Source of the DNA: Candidatus Baldrarchaeota archaeon | GTDB lineage: Archaea; Asgardarchaeota; Baldrarchaeia; Baldrarchaeales; DXJG01 | NCBI GenBank assembly: GCA_030587435.1 | Contig: JAUQZC010000134.1 | Span: 1 to 27,329, forward strand | DNA length: 27,329 nucleotides | Direction: 5' to 3' | In this document: positions 17,760 to 25,462 of the stretch, piece by piece | Numbering within the stretch: the first letter of the stretch is position 1 | Layout of the letters: every line of letters starts with the position of its first letter | Made by a program: the position numbers and the translations under genes | Notes under the pieces: model-generated | What the model was told of the DNA's origin: nothing | The model's database searches: none | What the model saw: only the letters and a program-made list of their open reading frames with translations

Positions 17760-18530
17760 TTGTCTAAAATATTGTTTTTCGGTAAGGGCGGTTCTGGTAA
17801 GAGTACCGTTATATCGCTTTTAGCTCACAGCCTTACGCGTAAGAAGTATAAGACCTTAGTGATAGACTCGGACGAATCTAACGTCACCCTTTATAGAATG
17901 CTTGGTTTAAATCCACCTTCGAAAACTTTAGCTGACTTTATGGGCGGGCGCAAACAAGTTTCTAACGTTTTGTTTAGAGGAAAAGGCGAATTAAACTGGA
18001 AAATACCGGGTTCATTCAGTTTTAATGACATACCTGAGGAATGTATTGTTTGGAAAAGTGATTTGGGGCTTTTAGTTATAGGTAAGATTGGAGACTATGG
18101 TTCTGGCTGCGCATGTCCCTTTAACGCGCTTGCAAGAGAATTCATTAAAAAGTTGAAACTGAAAGATAGGGAAATTGTTCTAATAGACACGGATGCTGGA
18201 ATTGAACATTTTGGAAGAGCAGTTGAAGAAGCATGTGACATGCTTCTCTTAATTATAGATCCAACCTACGAATCCATAGTCCTTGCAGAGAAGGCTGAGA
18301 AACTAGCACATCAAATAAATAAAAGGCTCTACCTCATACTCAATAAGGTTGATATCGAAACAGAGAGAATTCTCAGAGAAAAATTGAAAGATAAAAACAT
18401 ACTTGGAAGCATAAGCTACGAAGCGGAGATAACCAGAAAAAACCTCGCAGGTGAACCTTTAGAAAATATTAAACTAAATGCTGTTGAAAAACTAGTTGAT
18501 GAACTCACGACGATAATAAACGAGTCTTAA
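17760..18530 (+). CDS. cooC: CooC-like nickel-insertion ATPase
   Basis: A SIMIBI-class P-loop ATPase of the MinD/CooC group, about 256 residues. Seen: the deviant Walker A GKGGSGKST with its signature Lys (about 8-16), LVIDSDESN (switch I region), GSGCACPFNALAREF with a Cys-x-Cys pair (117 and 119), and LIDTDAGIEHFGRAVEE. The last two are the marks of CooC, where the Cys-x-Cys of two subunits binds nickel and the switch II loop reads D-x-x-A-G-x-E-H-F-G-R. Known role: ATP-dependent nickel insertion into anaerobic carbon monoxide dehydrogenase. The TTG at 17760 is preferred, with GGGGTG seven bases before it. No dehydrogenase gene is in the window; it must be elsewhere, or this homologue serves another metal enzyme. 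Confidence 0.8.
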   Translation: MSKILFFGKGGSGKSTVISLLAHSLTRKKYKTLVIDSDESNVTLYRMLGLNPPSKTLADFMGGRKQVSNVLFRGKGELNWKIPGSFSFNDIPEECIVWKSDLGLLVIGKIGDYGSGCACPFNALAREFIKKLKLKDREIVLIDTDAGIEHFGRAVEEACDMLLLIIDPTYESIVLAEKAEKLAHQINKRLYLILNKVDIETERILREKLKDKNILGSISYEAEITRKNLAGEPLENIKLNAVEKLVDELTTIINES

Positions 18531-18638
18531 AACTTAAAATATAAATTACTTGAAAACTATATCTAAGTCTGTTAGCTTATTCAAAGTCTTTCTTTCAACA
18601 TTTCGAGATATAAATATCGATTAAAACGGGGGAATACA

Positions 18639-19052
18639 ATGTCAAACGGAAAGTTGTTCCTTATTTCATATATTAAAATCTCATGGTTGGCGCTCGTAGC
18701 TTTCTTACTTACACTCCCAATGTTTATGAGCCCAAACAATTTTCACGAAGTATACAAGCAAATGTTTTTTACCCAACCAGAAATATCGCCAATATACATA
18801 ACTCTTGTAGTTGCATCGGTTTTCGATATTTTTCTTGGATATCTTATTTGGTCGGGTAAGATTCTAAAGAAAATCGGTGTAATAGGACGAAAAGCCATCA
18901 CAATGCTGGTTTCTGTTTCAGCTCAACTTATGTATGCGCTCTTAGCGGAACTACTAACAATTATGGGGGAACCGATAAACATAACTGTTTTCCTCGTTGC
19001 AGCTGCAACAGGGATATTTTTCACTGCCTCCAAATACTATTATGAAACCTAA
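18639..19052 (+). CDS. Small four-helix membrane protein, unrecognised
   Basis: I do not recognise the family. The 137-residue protein has four predicted membrane segments at about 14-30, 51-71, 87-109 and 113-131, with a basic loop (KILKKIGVIGRK) between the second and third that is probably cytoplasmic. No motif points to a function. The ATG follows GGGGGAA closely, and a TATA-like GATATAAATATC lies at about 18605-18616, so it has its own promoter 108 bp after the CooC-like gene. Any link to CooC is only by position. Confidence 0.75.
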   Translation: MSNGKLFLISYIKISWLALVAFLLTLPMFMSPNNFHEVYKQMFFTQPEISPIYITLVVASVFDIFLGYLIWSGKILKKIGVIGRKAITMLVSVSAQLMYALLAELLTIMGEPINITVFLVAAATGIFFTASKYYYET

Positions 19053-19082
19053 TCTACATTTATAAGCTAAACGAAACATTTA

Positions 19083-19972
19083 GACAGAGGTTCTATCGTA
19101 AGTAATATAATTTCTTCCACTATAGGAGGAGTAGCTATTAGAGTTGCAAAAGGCGAAAACTGGGTTTTGGTTACAGTTCGGATTTCAGTGAGGAAGCTTT
19201 AAGGTTTACTATTAGATCTGTTCTTAGCGTGGCTGAGGAAACACAGGGATTTGAAGGGTTTACAACGCCAAAAACTGTTAGCGAGGTAAGGGGGACATAC
19301 GATGATGAAACCGCTAATTTAAGTATTGAAAAAGCTATGGAACTAATTGACTTATTTGAAGACTCCATAAAAGGTGTAAACGAGGATATACTTATTTTGG
19401 AGTCCTCTCTACATCACTGTGTCAATAGCACTATCATAGTAAACACAGCGGGTGTTGAAGTTGAAGAAAAAGGTACCTATATAGGGATAGGCACAGCCTT
19501 ATCTGTAAAAGGGAAAGAAAAAATTACGTATCCATTTAACTCGTCTAGAAGGACCATGAGCAGTCTTGATTTAGAAAAACTGGGAGAGACTGCTGCAAAT
19601 GATATTTTAAGATTAACTGAGAAGAAAAACATTGAAACTGGAGATTATGAAGCAATTCTATCGCCAAAAGTGTTAGCTGAGCTTTTAAGCTACTCTTTTA
19701 CAACGTCTCTCTGTGCTGATCAAGTTCAAGCAAAACTGTCTGTACTTGAAGGAAAAGTTGGAGAAAAAATTGCCTCCGAAAAATTAACGTTGTATGATGA
19801 AGGCACCTATGAAGGGGGACTTTACACTACAAAATTTGATGATGAAGGCACTCCCACGCAAAAACTCTACTCATAGAAAAGGGAGTGTTAAAAGGCTTCC
19901 TATATGACGGCATTACAGCAAATATCGATGGTGTTGAGAGTACTGGAAACTGTGCGAGATGGGAACCCCCCA
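19083..19972 (+). pseudogene. Truncated, frameshifted TldE/PmbA-like gene
   Basis: Family: TldD/TldE (PmbA) proteases that mature or degrade peptides; TldE is the partner without the HExxxH zinc motif. Seen with frame correction: GGVAIRVAKGENWGFGYSSD near the N-terminal side, SPKVLAELLSYSF, KVGEKIASEKLTLYDEGTY, FDDEGTPTQKTLLIEKGVLK and GFLYDGITANIDGVESTGN, in the order found in TldE. The frame breaks twice: one G is missing from a G run near 19162-19164 and one A from an A run at 19860-19864. The first 40 or so residues and everything after GNCAR are missing. A stand-alone GTG frame at 19229-19876 is only the middle piece. The 3' end runs straight into an ATPase relic on the opposite strand. 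Inference: a dead gene. Confidence 0.82.
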
Positions 19973-20147
19973 CATGGAGCAGCACTTCAGAAAAATAGTC
20001 ATCTAGACCTAATTCTTCTGCCACTCATTTCGCAACATATTTATTGTCCCCCAGTAGGCATCATATATTTTAATCCCATTTCTTTCAGTTTCTTAATAGT
20101 TTCTCCCGACTCTTTACGTACAATATCCGCCAATGCTACCGCTATTT
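19973..20147 (-). pseudogene. Relic of a heavy-metal P-type ATPase
   Basis: Seen on the minus strand: KIAVALADIVRKESGETIKK followed by LKEMGLKYMMPTG, then, after a one-base shift in a C5/G5 run at 20048-20052, GDNKYVAK, a TGA stop at 20025-20027, and VAEELGLDDYFSEVLLH. This is the conserved hinge of P1B (copper or other heavy-metal) ATPases, where intact proteins read A-L-A-D-x-x-R, then M-L-T-G-D-N, then A-E-E-L-G and a P-H-E-K motif. Only about 58 codons survive, with a frameshift and a nonsense codon, so it cannot be functional. It starts within ten bases of the dehydratase stop codon and ends against the TldE relic. Confidence 0.75.
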
Positions 20148-20152
20148 TATGA

Positions 20153-21121
20153 TTAACTGTATTTTGCTACTATTTCTTTTAATTTTTCAAACGATATGTT
20201 GCCTCCGCTTAGAATTAGTGCCACCTTTTTCCCCTTTATTTGTTCTTTTATTTTTAGGGCTGCTGCTGTTGCTGCTGCACCAGCTCCTTCAGCTACTTGA
20301 TGAATCGTTTGAAGTAATAATATTATTGCTTTAGCTATTTCCTCATCTTTTACAAGAATCATATCGTCTAAATATTTCCACATTATGTCCAATGTTAGTT
20401 CGAAAGGTGCTCTTGTAGCTAAGCCTTCTGCGAAAGTTTTTACTTCCTTCATTTTCACGATTTTTCTGTTTTTCCACGAAAGGTATACTGCTGGTGCTCC
20501 ACTTGATTGAACTCCAATGACCTTTATTTCCGGGTTTACTGTTTTAGCTACGATACACGCTGCTGAGGCTCCACTTCCCCCGCCAACTGGAACAATTATT
20601 ACATCTACATCTGGTAGGTCTTCAAGTATTTCTAAGTATAGTGTTCCTACACCCGCTATTAGGTACGGCTCGTTTCCTGAATGTATGTATCGATAACCTT
20701 CCTTAGCAGCTTCTTTCTCGGTCCACTCTTTTGCTTCATCATAGTCTTTTCCGTGGAAAACCACTTTGGCGCCTAGATCTTTTATGGCTTGAACTTTAAA
20801 TGGATTGGCTCCTTCAGGCATAACTATCGTTGCATCTACGTCGAAAAGTGAAGCTGCGTAAGCAACTGATAAGCCGTGGTTTCCAGTTGAGACAGCAATA
20901 ACACCCTTACGTTTCTCTTCCTCGCACAGTTTTGAAACTAAGTTAACTCCTCCTCTAACTTTAAATGCTCCGGTGATCTGAACATTTTCGCACTTAACAT
21001 ATGCATCGCATTCAAGTATTCTTGAAAGATGCTTAGAATATAACAACGGAGTTCTGATAAGATACTTAGAAACGACTTTTTTAGCGTCAAGCACGTCTTT
21101 AAAAGTTGGAATAAAGTACAT
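20153..21121 (-). CDS. ilvA: Threonine/serine dehydratase (PLP fold type II)
   Basis: PLP enzyme that deaminates threonine to 2-oxobutyrate or serine to pyruvate. Seen: the PLP lysine in GAFKVRGGVN (Lys near residue 54), STGNHGLSVAYAA (about 79-91), and the phosphate-binding loop PVGGGSGASAA (about 177-187). The C-terminal PLP-ring contact lies in ALILSGGNIS (about 301-310). At 322 residues it has no C-terminal regulatory ACT domain, so it resembles the catabolic TdcB-type form; serine racemase or hydroxyaspartate ammonia-lyase are close alternatives. The ATG follows GGAGGT by a few bases. RidA, which clears the enamine by-product of such enzymes, is encoded 2.2 kb away on the same strand. 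Confidence 0.88.
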   Translation of the reverse strand: MYFIPTFKDVLDAKKVVSKYLIRTPLLYSKHLSRILECDAYVKCENVQITGAFKVRGGVNLVSKLCEEEKRKGVIAVSTGNHGLSVAYAASLFDVDATIVMPEGANPFKVQAIKDLGAKVVFHGKDYDEAKEWTEKEAAKEGYRYIHSGNEPYLIAGVGTLYLEILEDLPDVDVIIVPVGGGSGASAACIVAKTVNPEIKVIGVQSSGAPAVYLSWKNRKIVKMKEVKTFAEGLATRAPFELTLDIMWKYLDDMILVKDEEIAKAIILLLQTIHQVAEGAGAAATAAALKIKEQIKGKKVALILSGGNISFEKLKEIVAKYS

Positions 21122-21314
21122 CGACCTACCTCCATACTCCTAAATTGTATAAAATATAGATACCAACCCTTAAGAAATATTATCTAAAGTAGCTGAAAAA
21201 TATTCTACTTTCAATTATCCAAAATCTTATCTACTGGACATTGGCCGATTTTGACGATTACAAAATGGTAAACTTAAGGAAGGAGTATCTGTGCAAGTGT
21301 CAGAAATAGTTTTC

Positions 21315-21719
21315 TTATCTTGTTGATTTGTAGAATTTTAAACCGTATTTTTCTAATCTGGCAAAATGTCTTTTATTTAATGTCCATAGTGGTAAGTTAT
21401 ATGCTATTGCTGTTGTTCCTATCAGAAGGTCTCTTTCATCTATTGTCGTCCCCTTTTTTCTTAATTTGAACCAGATTTCGCTCATTTTGATTAATATTTC
21501 GTTGTTAATCCATAAGATGGTTAAGCTTTCTTCTATTTTCTCTTTTTCTTTTTCAAGATTTTTATTTAAATATTTTAATCCTCTTAGATATTCGTATAAC
21601 GTTATAAAGCTTATGTGTGGCTCAATATATTCGAAGATTTGGCTTAATCTTTTTTCTTTTATGAGTTTTATGAGAACATCCGTGTCTAAAATAACTCTTC
21701 TGGCTCCTTGAACTTCCAT
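21315..21719 (-). CDS. vapC: VapC-type PIN-domain toxin
   Basis: A 134-residue PIN ribonuclease. Seen: the first acidic residue in VILDTDVLIKLI (Asp 12 or 14), Glu 43 in TLYEYLRG, the acidic pair in DERDLLIG (Asp 94 and Asp 97), and Asn 115 in TLNKRHFARL, in the order of PIN domains. Known role: VapC toxins cut tRNA or rRNA when free of VapB. The ATG at 21719 lies 34 bases inside the end of the upstream vapB-like gene, with GAGGGA nine bases before it, so the two are translated together. Confidence 0.88.
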   Translation of the reverse strand: MEVQGARRVILDTDVLIKLIKEKRLSQIFEYIEPHISFITLYEYLRGLKYLNKNLEKEKEKIEESLTILWINNEILIKMSEIWFKLRKKGTTIDERDLLIGTTAIAYNLPLWTLNKRHFARLEKYGLKFYKSTR

Positions 21720-21931
21720 TTTAATTTTTCCCTCTTTACTATATCTTCCAGAGTTTCTAGTTCCTCCTTAGTGAAAGAATTCTCTAGTTTCTTTGCGGCT
21801 TCAATTTTTTTAAGTTTAACATATTCGTTCAGTAAATTCATTAGAAACTCGTCCCAACTCTTATTTTTCTTCAATTTTTCAAGTTTCTCTTTAACTTCCC
21901 TTTTTATCGTGATTGTGGTATACCTAGACAT
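21686..21931 (-). CDS. vapB: VapB-like antitoxin
   Basis: An 81-residue protein with an N-terminal strand and two helices (TTITIKREVKEKLEKLKKNK, then SWDEFLMNLLNEYVK), the layout of an archaeal ribbon-helix-helix or VapB-type DNA-binding domain. A charged, probably flexible C-terminus ends in KWKFKEPEELF and would wrap the toxin. The ATG follows GGTGAG by about four bases. It is the first gene of the pair. A 16-bp dyad just upstream is a likely site for self-repression. Confidence 0.85.
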   Translation of the reverse strand: MSRYTTITIKREVKEKLEKLKKNKSWDEFLMNLLNEYVKLKKIEAAKKLENSFTKEELETLEDIVKREKLKWKFKEPEELF

Positions 21932-21946
21932 ATTCTCACCAATTAT

Positions 21947-21962
21947 TTAATTGAGTAATTAA
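21947..21962. promoter_or_regulatory. Probable VapB operator dyad
   Basis: TTAATT-GAGT-AATTAA: perfect 6-bp arms with a 4-bp spacer, 16 bp upstream of the vapB-like start and beside a TATA-like ATATTTAAG at 21962-21970. Antitoxins of this type bind dyads over their own promoter; the role here is inferred from position. Confidence 0.45.
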
Positions 21963-22057
21963 TATTTAAGACTTTGGAAAATAGGCGAATATTTGGTAAA
22001 ACTGTGGCTGAAACCTTCTATTTGGTAGAACTATGCACATAAACAAAACTGCTTTTA

Positions 22058-23236
22058 TTATTTTTCTAGTAGGTTTTTTGCTAATGAAATATAGCCGTTT
22101 ATTGCTTTGTTTACGTCTTTTATTGAAATATGTTCGTTTGGTTGGTGTGCTAAATGTTCGTCTCCAGGGCCAAATCCTATGGTTGGAATCCCCTTTTCTC
22201 CGGCTGTATATGAGCCATCTGTTCCAAATCGCCATATAATTGTTTTCGGTGTTAAACCTGCTTCTTCTAATGCTTTAGTCGACTTTTTTACTAGGGGATC
22301 CTCTTTATCGAGTACCCATTTGTAGAAGAATCTTTCTGCCTTTAAAGTGTAGCCGGTGTAGCATTTTAACTCTGTTTCTATAATCTTATATTTTACATCG
22401 TCTTTTGATAATTTATCTGAAATGGAGTCTAGAATTTTCTGTGTTTCTTGAAGGATTTCTTCCTTTGTTAATAATACTGATATTCTTCTATCTAGAAATA
22501 TTCTACACTTATCTGGAATTATAGGACCTTCTGGTGGTTCTGAAACTATTTTGGTTAAAGCTAAGGTTTCTTTTCCTAAAACAGGATGTTCCGGCATTTC
22601 TTTATTAATATTTTTTAAAACTCGTAAAAGTGGCAGTGCCTTGAAAACCGCGTTATCGCCTAACTCAGGCATGCTGGCGTGACTTGTTTTCCCATATACG
22701 GTTATTTCTATTTCTGCTCGACCCCTATGTCCTACTGCCAAGTTTAGGTTTGTTGGTTCACCTAGAACTACGATGTCCGGGTTTATGTTGTGGTTTTCAA
22801 CTATGTTTTTCATGGTAATTCCTTCTTGTAACTCCTCGAAAACCACCGCTGTAACAACAATTCTTCCATTTGACATTTCTTTGTCACGGGCTTTTGCAGC
22901 TGCGTAAATCATGCTTGCAAGTGCGCTTTTCATGTCAACTGTAACACGGCCATATAGGTTGTCGCCTTCAATTGTTGCGCTGTATGGAGGATATTTCCAA
23001 TTGTTTGGATCGCCTTCGGGAACATGATCCATATGACCATTAAAGCAAAGAGTTTTTCCACGTTTACCGTTAATAATTCCGATAACGCTGCCAAGTTCAT
23101 CGGTAAACACTTCATCGTATTCTAGTTTTTTCATTTCATCGTAGATTATTTTTGCCACTTTTCCTTCCTGTCCGGACGGACTGGGCGTTTTTACAAGTGA
23201 AATTACAAAATTTAAAACATCGAAGTTCTTCTTCAA
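22058..23236 (-). CDS. M20 family metallopeptidase (YgeY/ArgE/DapE-like)
   Basis: A 392-residue zinc hydrolase of the M20 family, which cleaves amide bonds of acylated amino acids or small peptides. Seen: NGHMDHVPEGD with first ligands His 68 and Asp 70, GRVTVDMKSALASM with the bridging Asp 101, and the general base in VVFEELQEG (Glu 134 and 135). The next ligand is in VVLGEPTNL (Glu 160), and the C-terminal His is in DEHLAHQPNEH (His 364). The dimerisation domain begins after VGHRGRAEI (about 168-176). The AHQPNEH ending resembles the YgeY-like branch. The TTG start follows GGGGAGG by about six bases. The substrate is unknown; its neighbours handle amino acids. Confidence 0.88.
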   Translation of the reverse strand: MKKNFDVLNFVISLVKTPSPSGQEGKVAKIIYDEMKKLEYDEVFTDELGSVIGIINGKRGKTLCFNGHMDHVPEGDPNNWKYPPYSATIEGDNLYGRVTVDMKSALASMIYAAAKARDKEMSNGRIVVTAVVFEELQEGITMKNIVENHNINPDIVVLGEPTNLNLAVGHRGRAEIEITVYGKTSHASMPELGDNAVFKALPLLRVLKNINKEMPEHPVLGKETLALTKIVSEPPEGPIIPDKCRIFLDRRISVLLTKEEILQETQKILDSISDKLSKDDVKYKIIETELKCYTGYTLKAERFFYKWVLDKEDPLVKKSTKALEEAGLTPKTIIWRFGTDGSYTAGEKGIPTIGFGPGDEHLAHQPNEHISIKDVNKAINGYISLAKNLLEK

Positions 23237-23344
23237 AATTCCTCCCCTTGGATATGGGCATCACGTCTTTATTCAATTTTATGCTTATTTAATAGTTCGT
23301 GAATAGCTAAGTGATATGATACAACTTTAATGGTGTTGATGTAG

Positions 23345-23806
23345 TTATTCTTCTATTTCTACGATCATTTCTAGTTCTATGGCGGCTCCAAGAGGCAACG
23401 TGTTTGAGCCGAGAGCCAGCCTTGCATGTCTACCTTTTTCGCCGAAAATTTCCACTAAGAGTTCAGAAGCACCATTGACAACTTTATGTGGTTCCTCAAA
23501 GTCATCTGAGCAATTAACGTAACCTACAACCCTCACAATTCGTTTAACCTTATCTAAGCTTCCGATCATATCTTTTATTATGCTTAGAGCATTTAACACG
23601 CAGATTCTAGCTGCTTCGTAGCCTTCTTCGACTTTGAGATCTCGTCCAACCTTCCCCTTATACTTCAATTTCCCTTCGACAACAGGAATTTGCCCAGAAA
23701 CGAAAATTAGATTTCCAGTTTTTACAGCGGGTATATATGCGGCGACAGGTTTAGGTGGTTTAGGCAAACTTAAACCTAAACTCTCAAGTTTCTTTTCAAC
23801 ATTCAT
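23345..23806 (-). CDS. ridA: RidA-family enamine/imine deaminase
   Basis: RidA (YjgF/YER057c/UK114) proteins are trimers that hydrolyse reactive enamines and imines released by PLP dehydratases. Seen: GNLIFVSGQIPVVEGKLKYK near the N-terminus, the central helix with ALSIIKDMIGSLDKVKRIV, and GRHARLALGSNTLPLGAAIE, with the conserved Arg of the substrate site (HAR). At 153 residues it is slightly longer than the 125-130 of the commonest form, as in several subfamilies. The ATG at 23806 is chosen because GGAGGGGA lies just before it; the upstream ATGs would include this motif in the protein. A TATA-like TTATATA at about 23850-23857 serves it. Shares its strand with a threonine/serine dehydratase. 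Confidence 0.9.
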   Translation of the reverse strand: MNVEKKLESLGLSLPKPPKPVAAYIPAVKTGNLIFVSGQIPVVEGKLKYKGKVGRDLKVEEGYEAARICVLNALSIIKDMIGSLDKVKRIVRVVGYVNCSDDFEEPHKVVNGASELLVEIFGEKGRHARLALGSNTLPLGAAIELEMIVEIEE

Positions 23807-24038
23807 TACTTTCCCCTCCATGTGTTTTAACAACATTTAATGACGCCTATATAAGATTTAAATGATTCTCTCCTAAAATTGACACTTAAATAGATAAAAA
23901 CTGGTTAAATGTTAAGGTTTCTCAAAAATGAGTAGCAACATTTAAAACTAAGGAAATGAGATTGAATGATGCCTAATTAGTCAAACAGTTTTATCGTTAA
24001 ACTAAACTTAAAGACAGATTGTAAAAACCGCCTGATAA

Positions 24039-24048
24039 AGTTTAAATA
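24039..24048 (+). promoter_or_regulatory. Probable TATA element of the S-component-like gene
   Basis: AGTTTAAATA lies about 30 bp before the preferred TTG start at 24076, consistent with a nearly leaderless transcript and against the GTG at 24052 as start. Confidence 0.4.
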
Positions 24049-24075
24049 GTTGTGATTTATTGGGGTGTGGGTAGT

Positions 24076-24678
24076 TTGAGATCTGAAGAAAAATGGACTT
24101 CAAGATATGTTGCTTTCATCGCAATGATGGGAGCCCTTGGAAACGCTCTCTTCGCTATGTCTTCGCAGGTGTTGACTATCCCCGGAGGGATTACTGGTAT
24201 CGCCTTAGATCTTTCAAATCTAGGAGTTGTTGTTACAGCTGTTTTCGGTGGCCCCGTAGCAGGTTTAGTTACTGGCATCATTGCCGGTATTCTTCCAGGG
24301 TTATGGTTTGGTTTTCTTGGAGGGCATTCGGGGCTTCTTGCCCTTTTCGGTTTACCGATAGGTAAAGCGATTACAGGGTTTTCCGTAGGATTTTTATGTA
24401 AATACTTTAATGTTCTTAAAGGGGTAAGAAAGTCCCTGAAAACAACGTTTCTGGTGATTTTAGGGTTTATTCCAGAAATACTGTTCATGGTTTTGTACTT
24501 CTCGGTACTAATGCCATACTTTGTAGGATTCTTCGTAGGGTGGATGATACTAGTTTCCATTCTCGTTAAAGGTGTCGCAGAAATGGCAGTTATAGGCATA
24601 ATAACGGGCGCTCTTGTCGGCAACTCAGAGTTTGTAACATTTCTAGAGAAGTACTTTAATGTACCTTTAGAAACTTAA
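24076..24678 (+). CDS. ECF-transporter S-component-like membrane protein
   Basis: About 200 residues with five or six membrane segments. It has the pattern of substrate-capture (S) subunits of energy-coupling-factor importers: a short N-terminus, an Ala/Gly-rich first helix (VAFIAMMGALGNALFAMSSQ), a GGITGIALDLSNLG turn, and a Gly-rich second part (AVFGGPVAGLVTGIIAGILP). The family is assigned by overall look, not by a diagnostic motif, and the substrate (a vitamin or metal in known cases) is unknown. No EcfA or EcfT gene is nearby, which is normal for group II systems. TTG at 24076 is preferred because GGGGTG lies upstream at a suitable distance. Confidence 0.6.
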   Translation: MRSEEKWTSRYVAFIAMMGALGNALFAMSSQVLTIPGGITGIALDLSNLGVVVTAVFGGPVAGLVTGIIAGILPGLWFGFLGGHSGLLALFGLPIGKAITGFSVGFLCKYFNVLKGVRKSLKTTFLVILGFIPEILFMVLYFSVLMPYFVGFFVGWMILVSILVKGVAEMAVIGIITGALVGNSEFVTFLEKYFNVPLET

Positions 24679-24844
24679 CATCTAAACTCATGCACTTTGT
24701 TTGCTTTAGTATTTTATAAAATTAACTTCAAGATAATTTAAAAAGGTAAGATAGTGATGCACATACTGTTAAGTTTCCTCAATTTTATTGAATCTTATTA
24801 AAACCTTCAAGATAGCTAAATAAATTAAATAGGAGAGAGAAAAT

Positions 24845-25462
24845 TTGAAAAATAATATAGACTTTTACAAGGTAATTGAAACTCGAAGGACAATAAGGAA
24901 ATTCAAGGGGGAGAAAATTCCTAAGGAAACCTTGCTTAATCTGATCAGGGCAGCTATATGGGCTCCATCGGCTCACAATGCTCAGCCATGGCACTTCATA
25001 ATAATAAGGGATAAAAAGGTGAAAGAGAGGCTTGCAGTAAGTATGGGTGAAAAATTTAGAGAAGATCTTTTAGCTAACGGTTTTTCAAAAGAGGAAATCG
25101 AGGAAAAGGTTGAAACTTCTGTTAAAAGAATGGTTAGTGCACCAGTTTTAATAATTGCTTGTTTGACCATGCGTGATATGGATAAATACCCCGATGAGAG
25201 GAGGCAAAAAGCGGAGTATGTAATGGCTGTTCAAAGTGTTGCGGCGGCAATTCAAAACTTGTTGTTAGCTGCGCATATTGAAGGTTTAGGTGCATGTTGG
25301 AGATGTGCCCCCCTCTTCGCAAAGGACATAGTTAGGAAGGTTTTAAATATCCCGGAAGATGTAGAACCTCAAGCATTAATAGAAGTGGGCTACCCAGACG
25401 AGAAGCCTTCACCCCCACCAAGAAAACCTATTGAAGAAGTTTTACATTGGGAGGGTTGGTAA
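24845..25462 (+). CDS. Nitroreductase, FbiB C-terminal-domain-like
   Basis: A 205-residue FMN-dependent nitroreductase-fold protein. Seen: ETRRTIRKFKG (12-22) and APSAHNAQPWHFIIIRD (40-56) for FMN binding, a long helical insert, then KYPDERRQKAEYVMAVQSVA (114-133), AAIQNLLLAAHIEGLGACW (134-152) and EVGYPDEKP near the end. The Y-P-D-E-R-R stretch and the spacing resemble the C-terminal reductase domain of mycobacterial FbiB, which reduces dehydro-F420. The neighbour supports this: its stop codon overlaps the start of cofD by one base. The TTG start follows AGGAGAGAG. Alternative: an ordinary nitroreductase of unknown substrate placed next to cofD by chance; the overlap makes that less likely. 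Confidence 0.85.
   Translation: MKNNIDFYKVIETRRTIRKFKGEKIPKETLLNLIRAAIWAPSAHNAQPWHFIIIRDKKVKERLAVSMGEKFREDLLANGFSKEEIEEKVETSVKRMVSAPVLIIACLTMRDMDKYPDERRQKAEYVMAVQSVAAAIQNLLLAAHIEGLGACWRCAPLFAKDIVRKVLNIPEDVEPQALIEVGYPDEKPSPPPRKPIEEVLHWEGW

Noticed and set aside
19827..20024. A 65-codon minus-strand frame beginning with AEELGLDDYF.
   Set aside because: Only its first 18 or so codons match a P-type ATPase; the rest is the antisense of the TldE relic. It is a fragment, not a gene.
24057..24623. A 188-codon minus-strand frame opposite the S-component-like gene.
   Set aside because: Its Pro/Thr-rich, motif-free translation is typical of antisense to a membrane-protein gene; the plus strand has clear membrane segments and a start signal.
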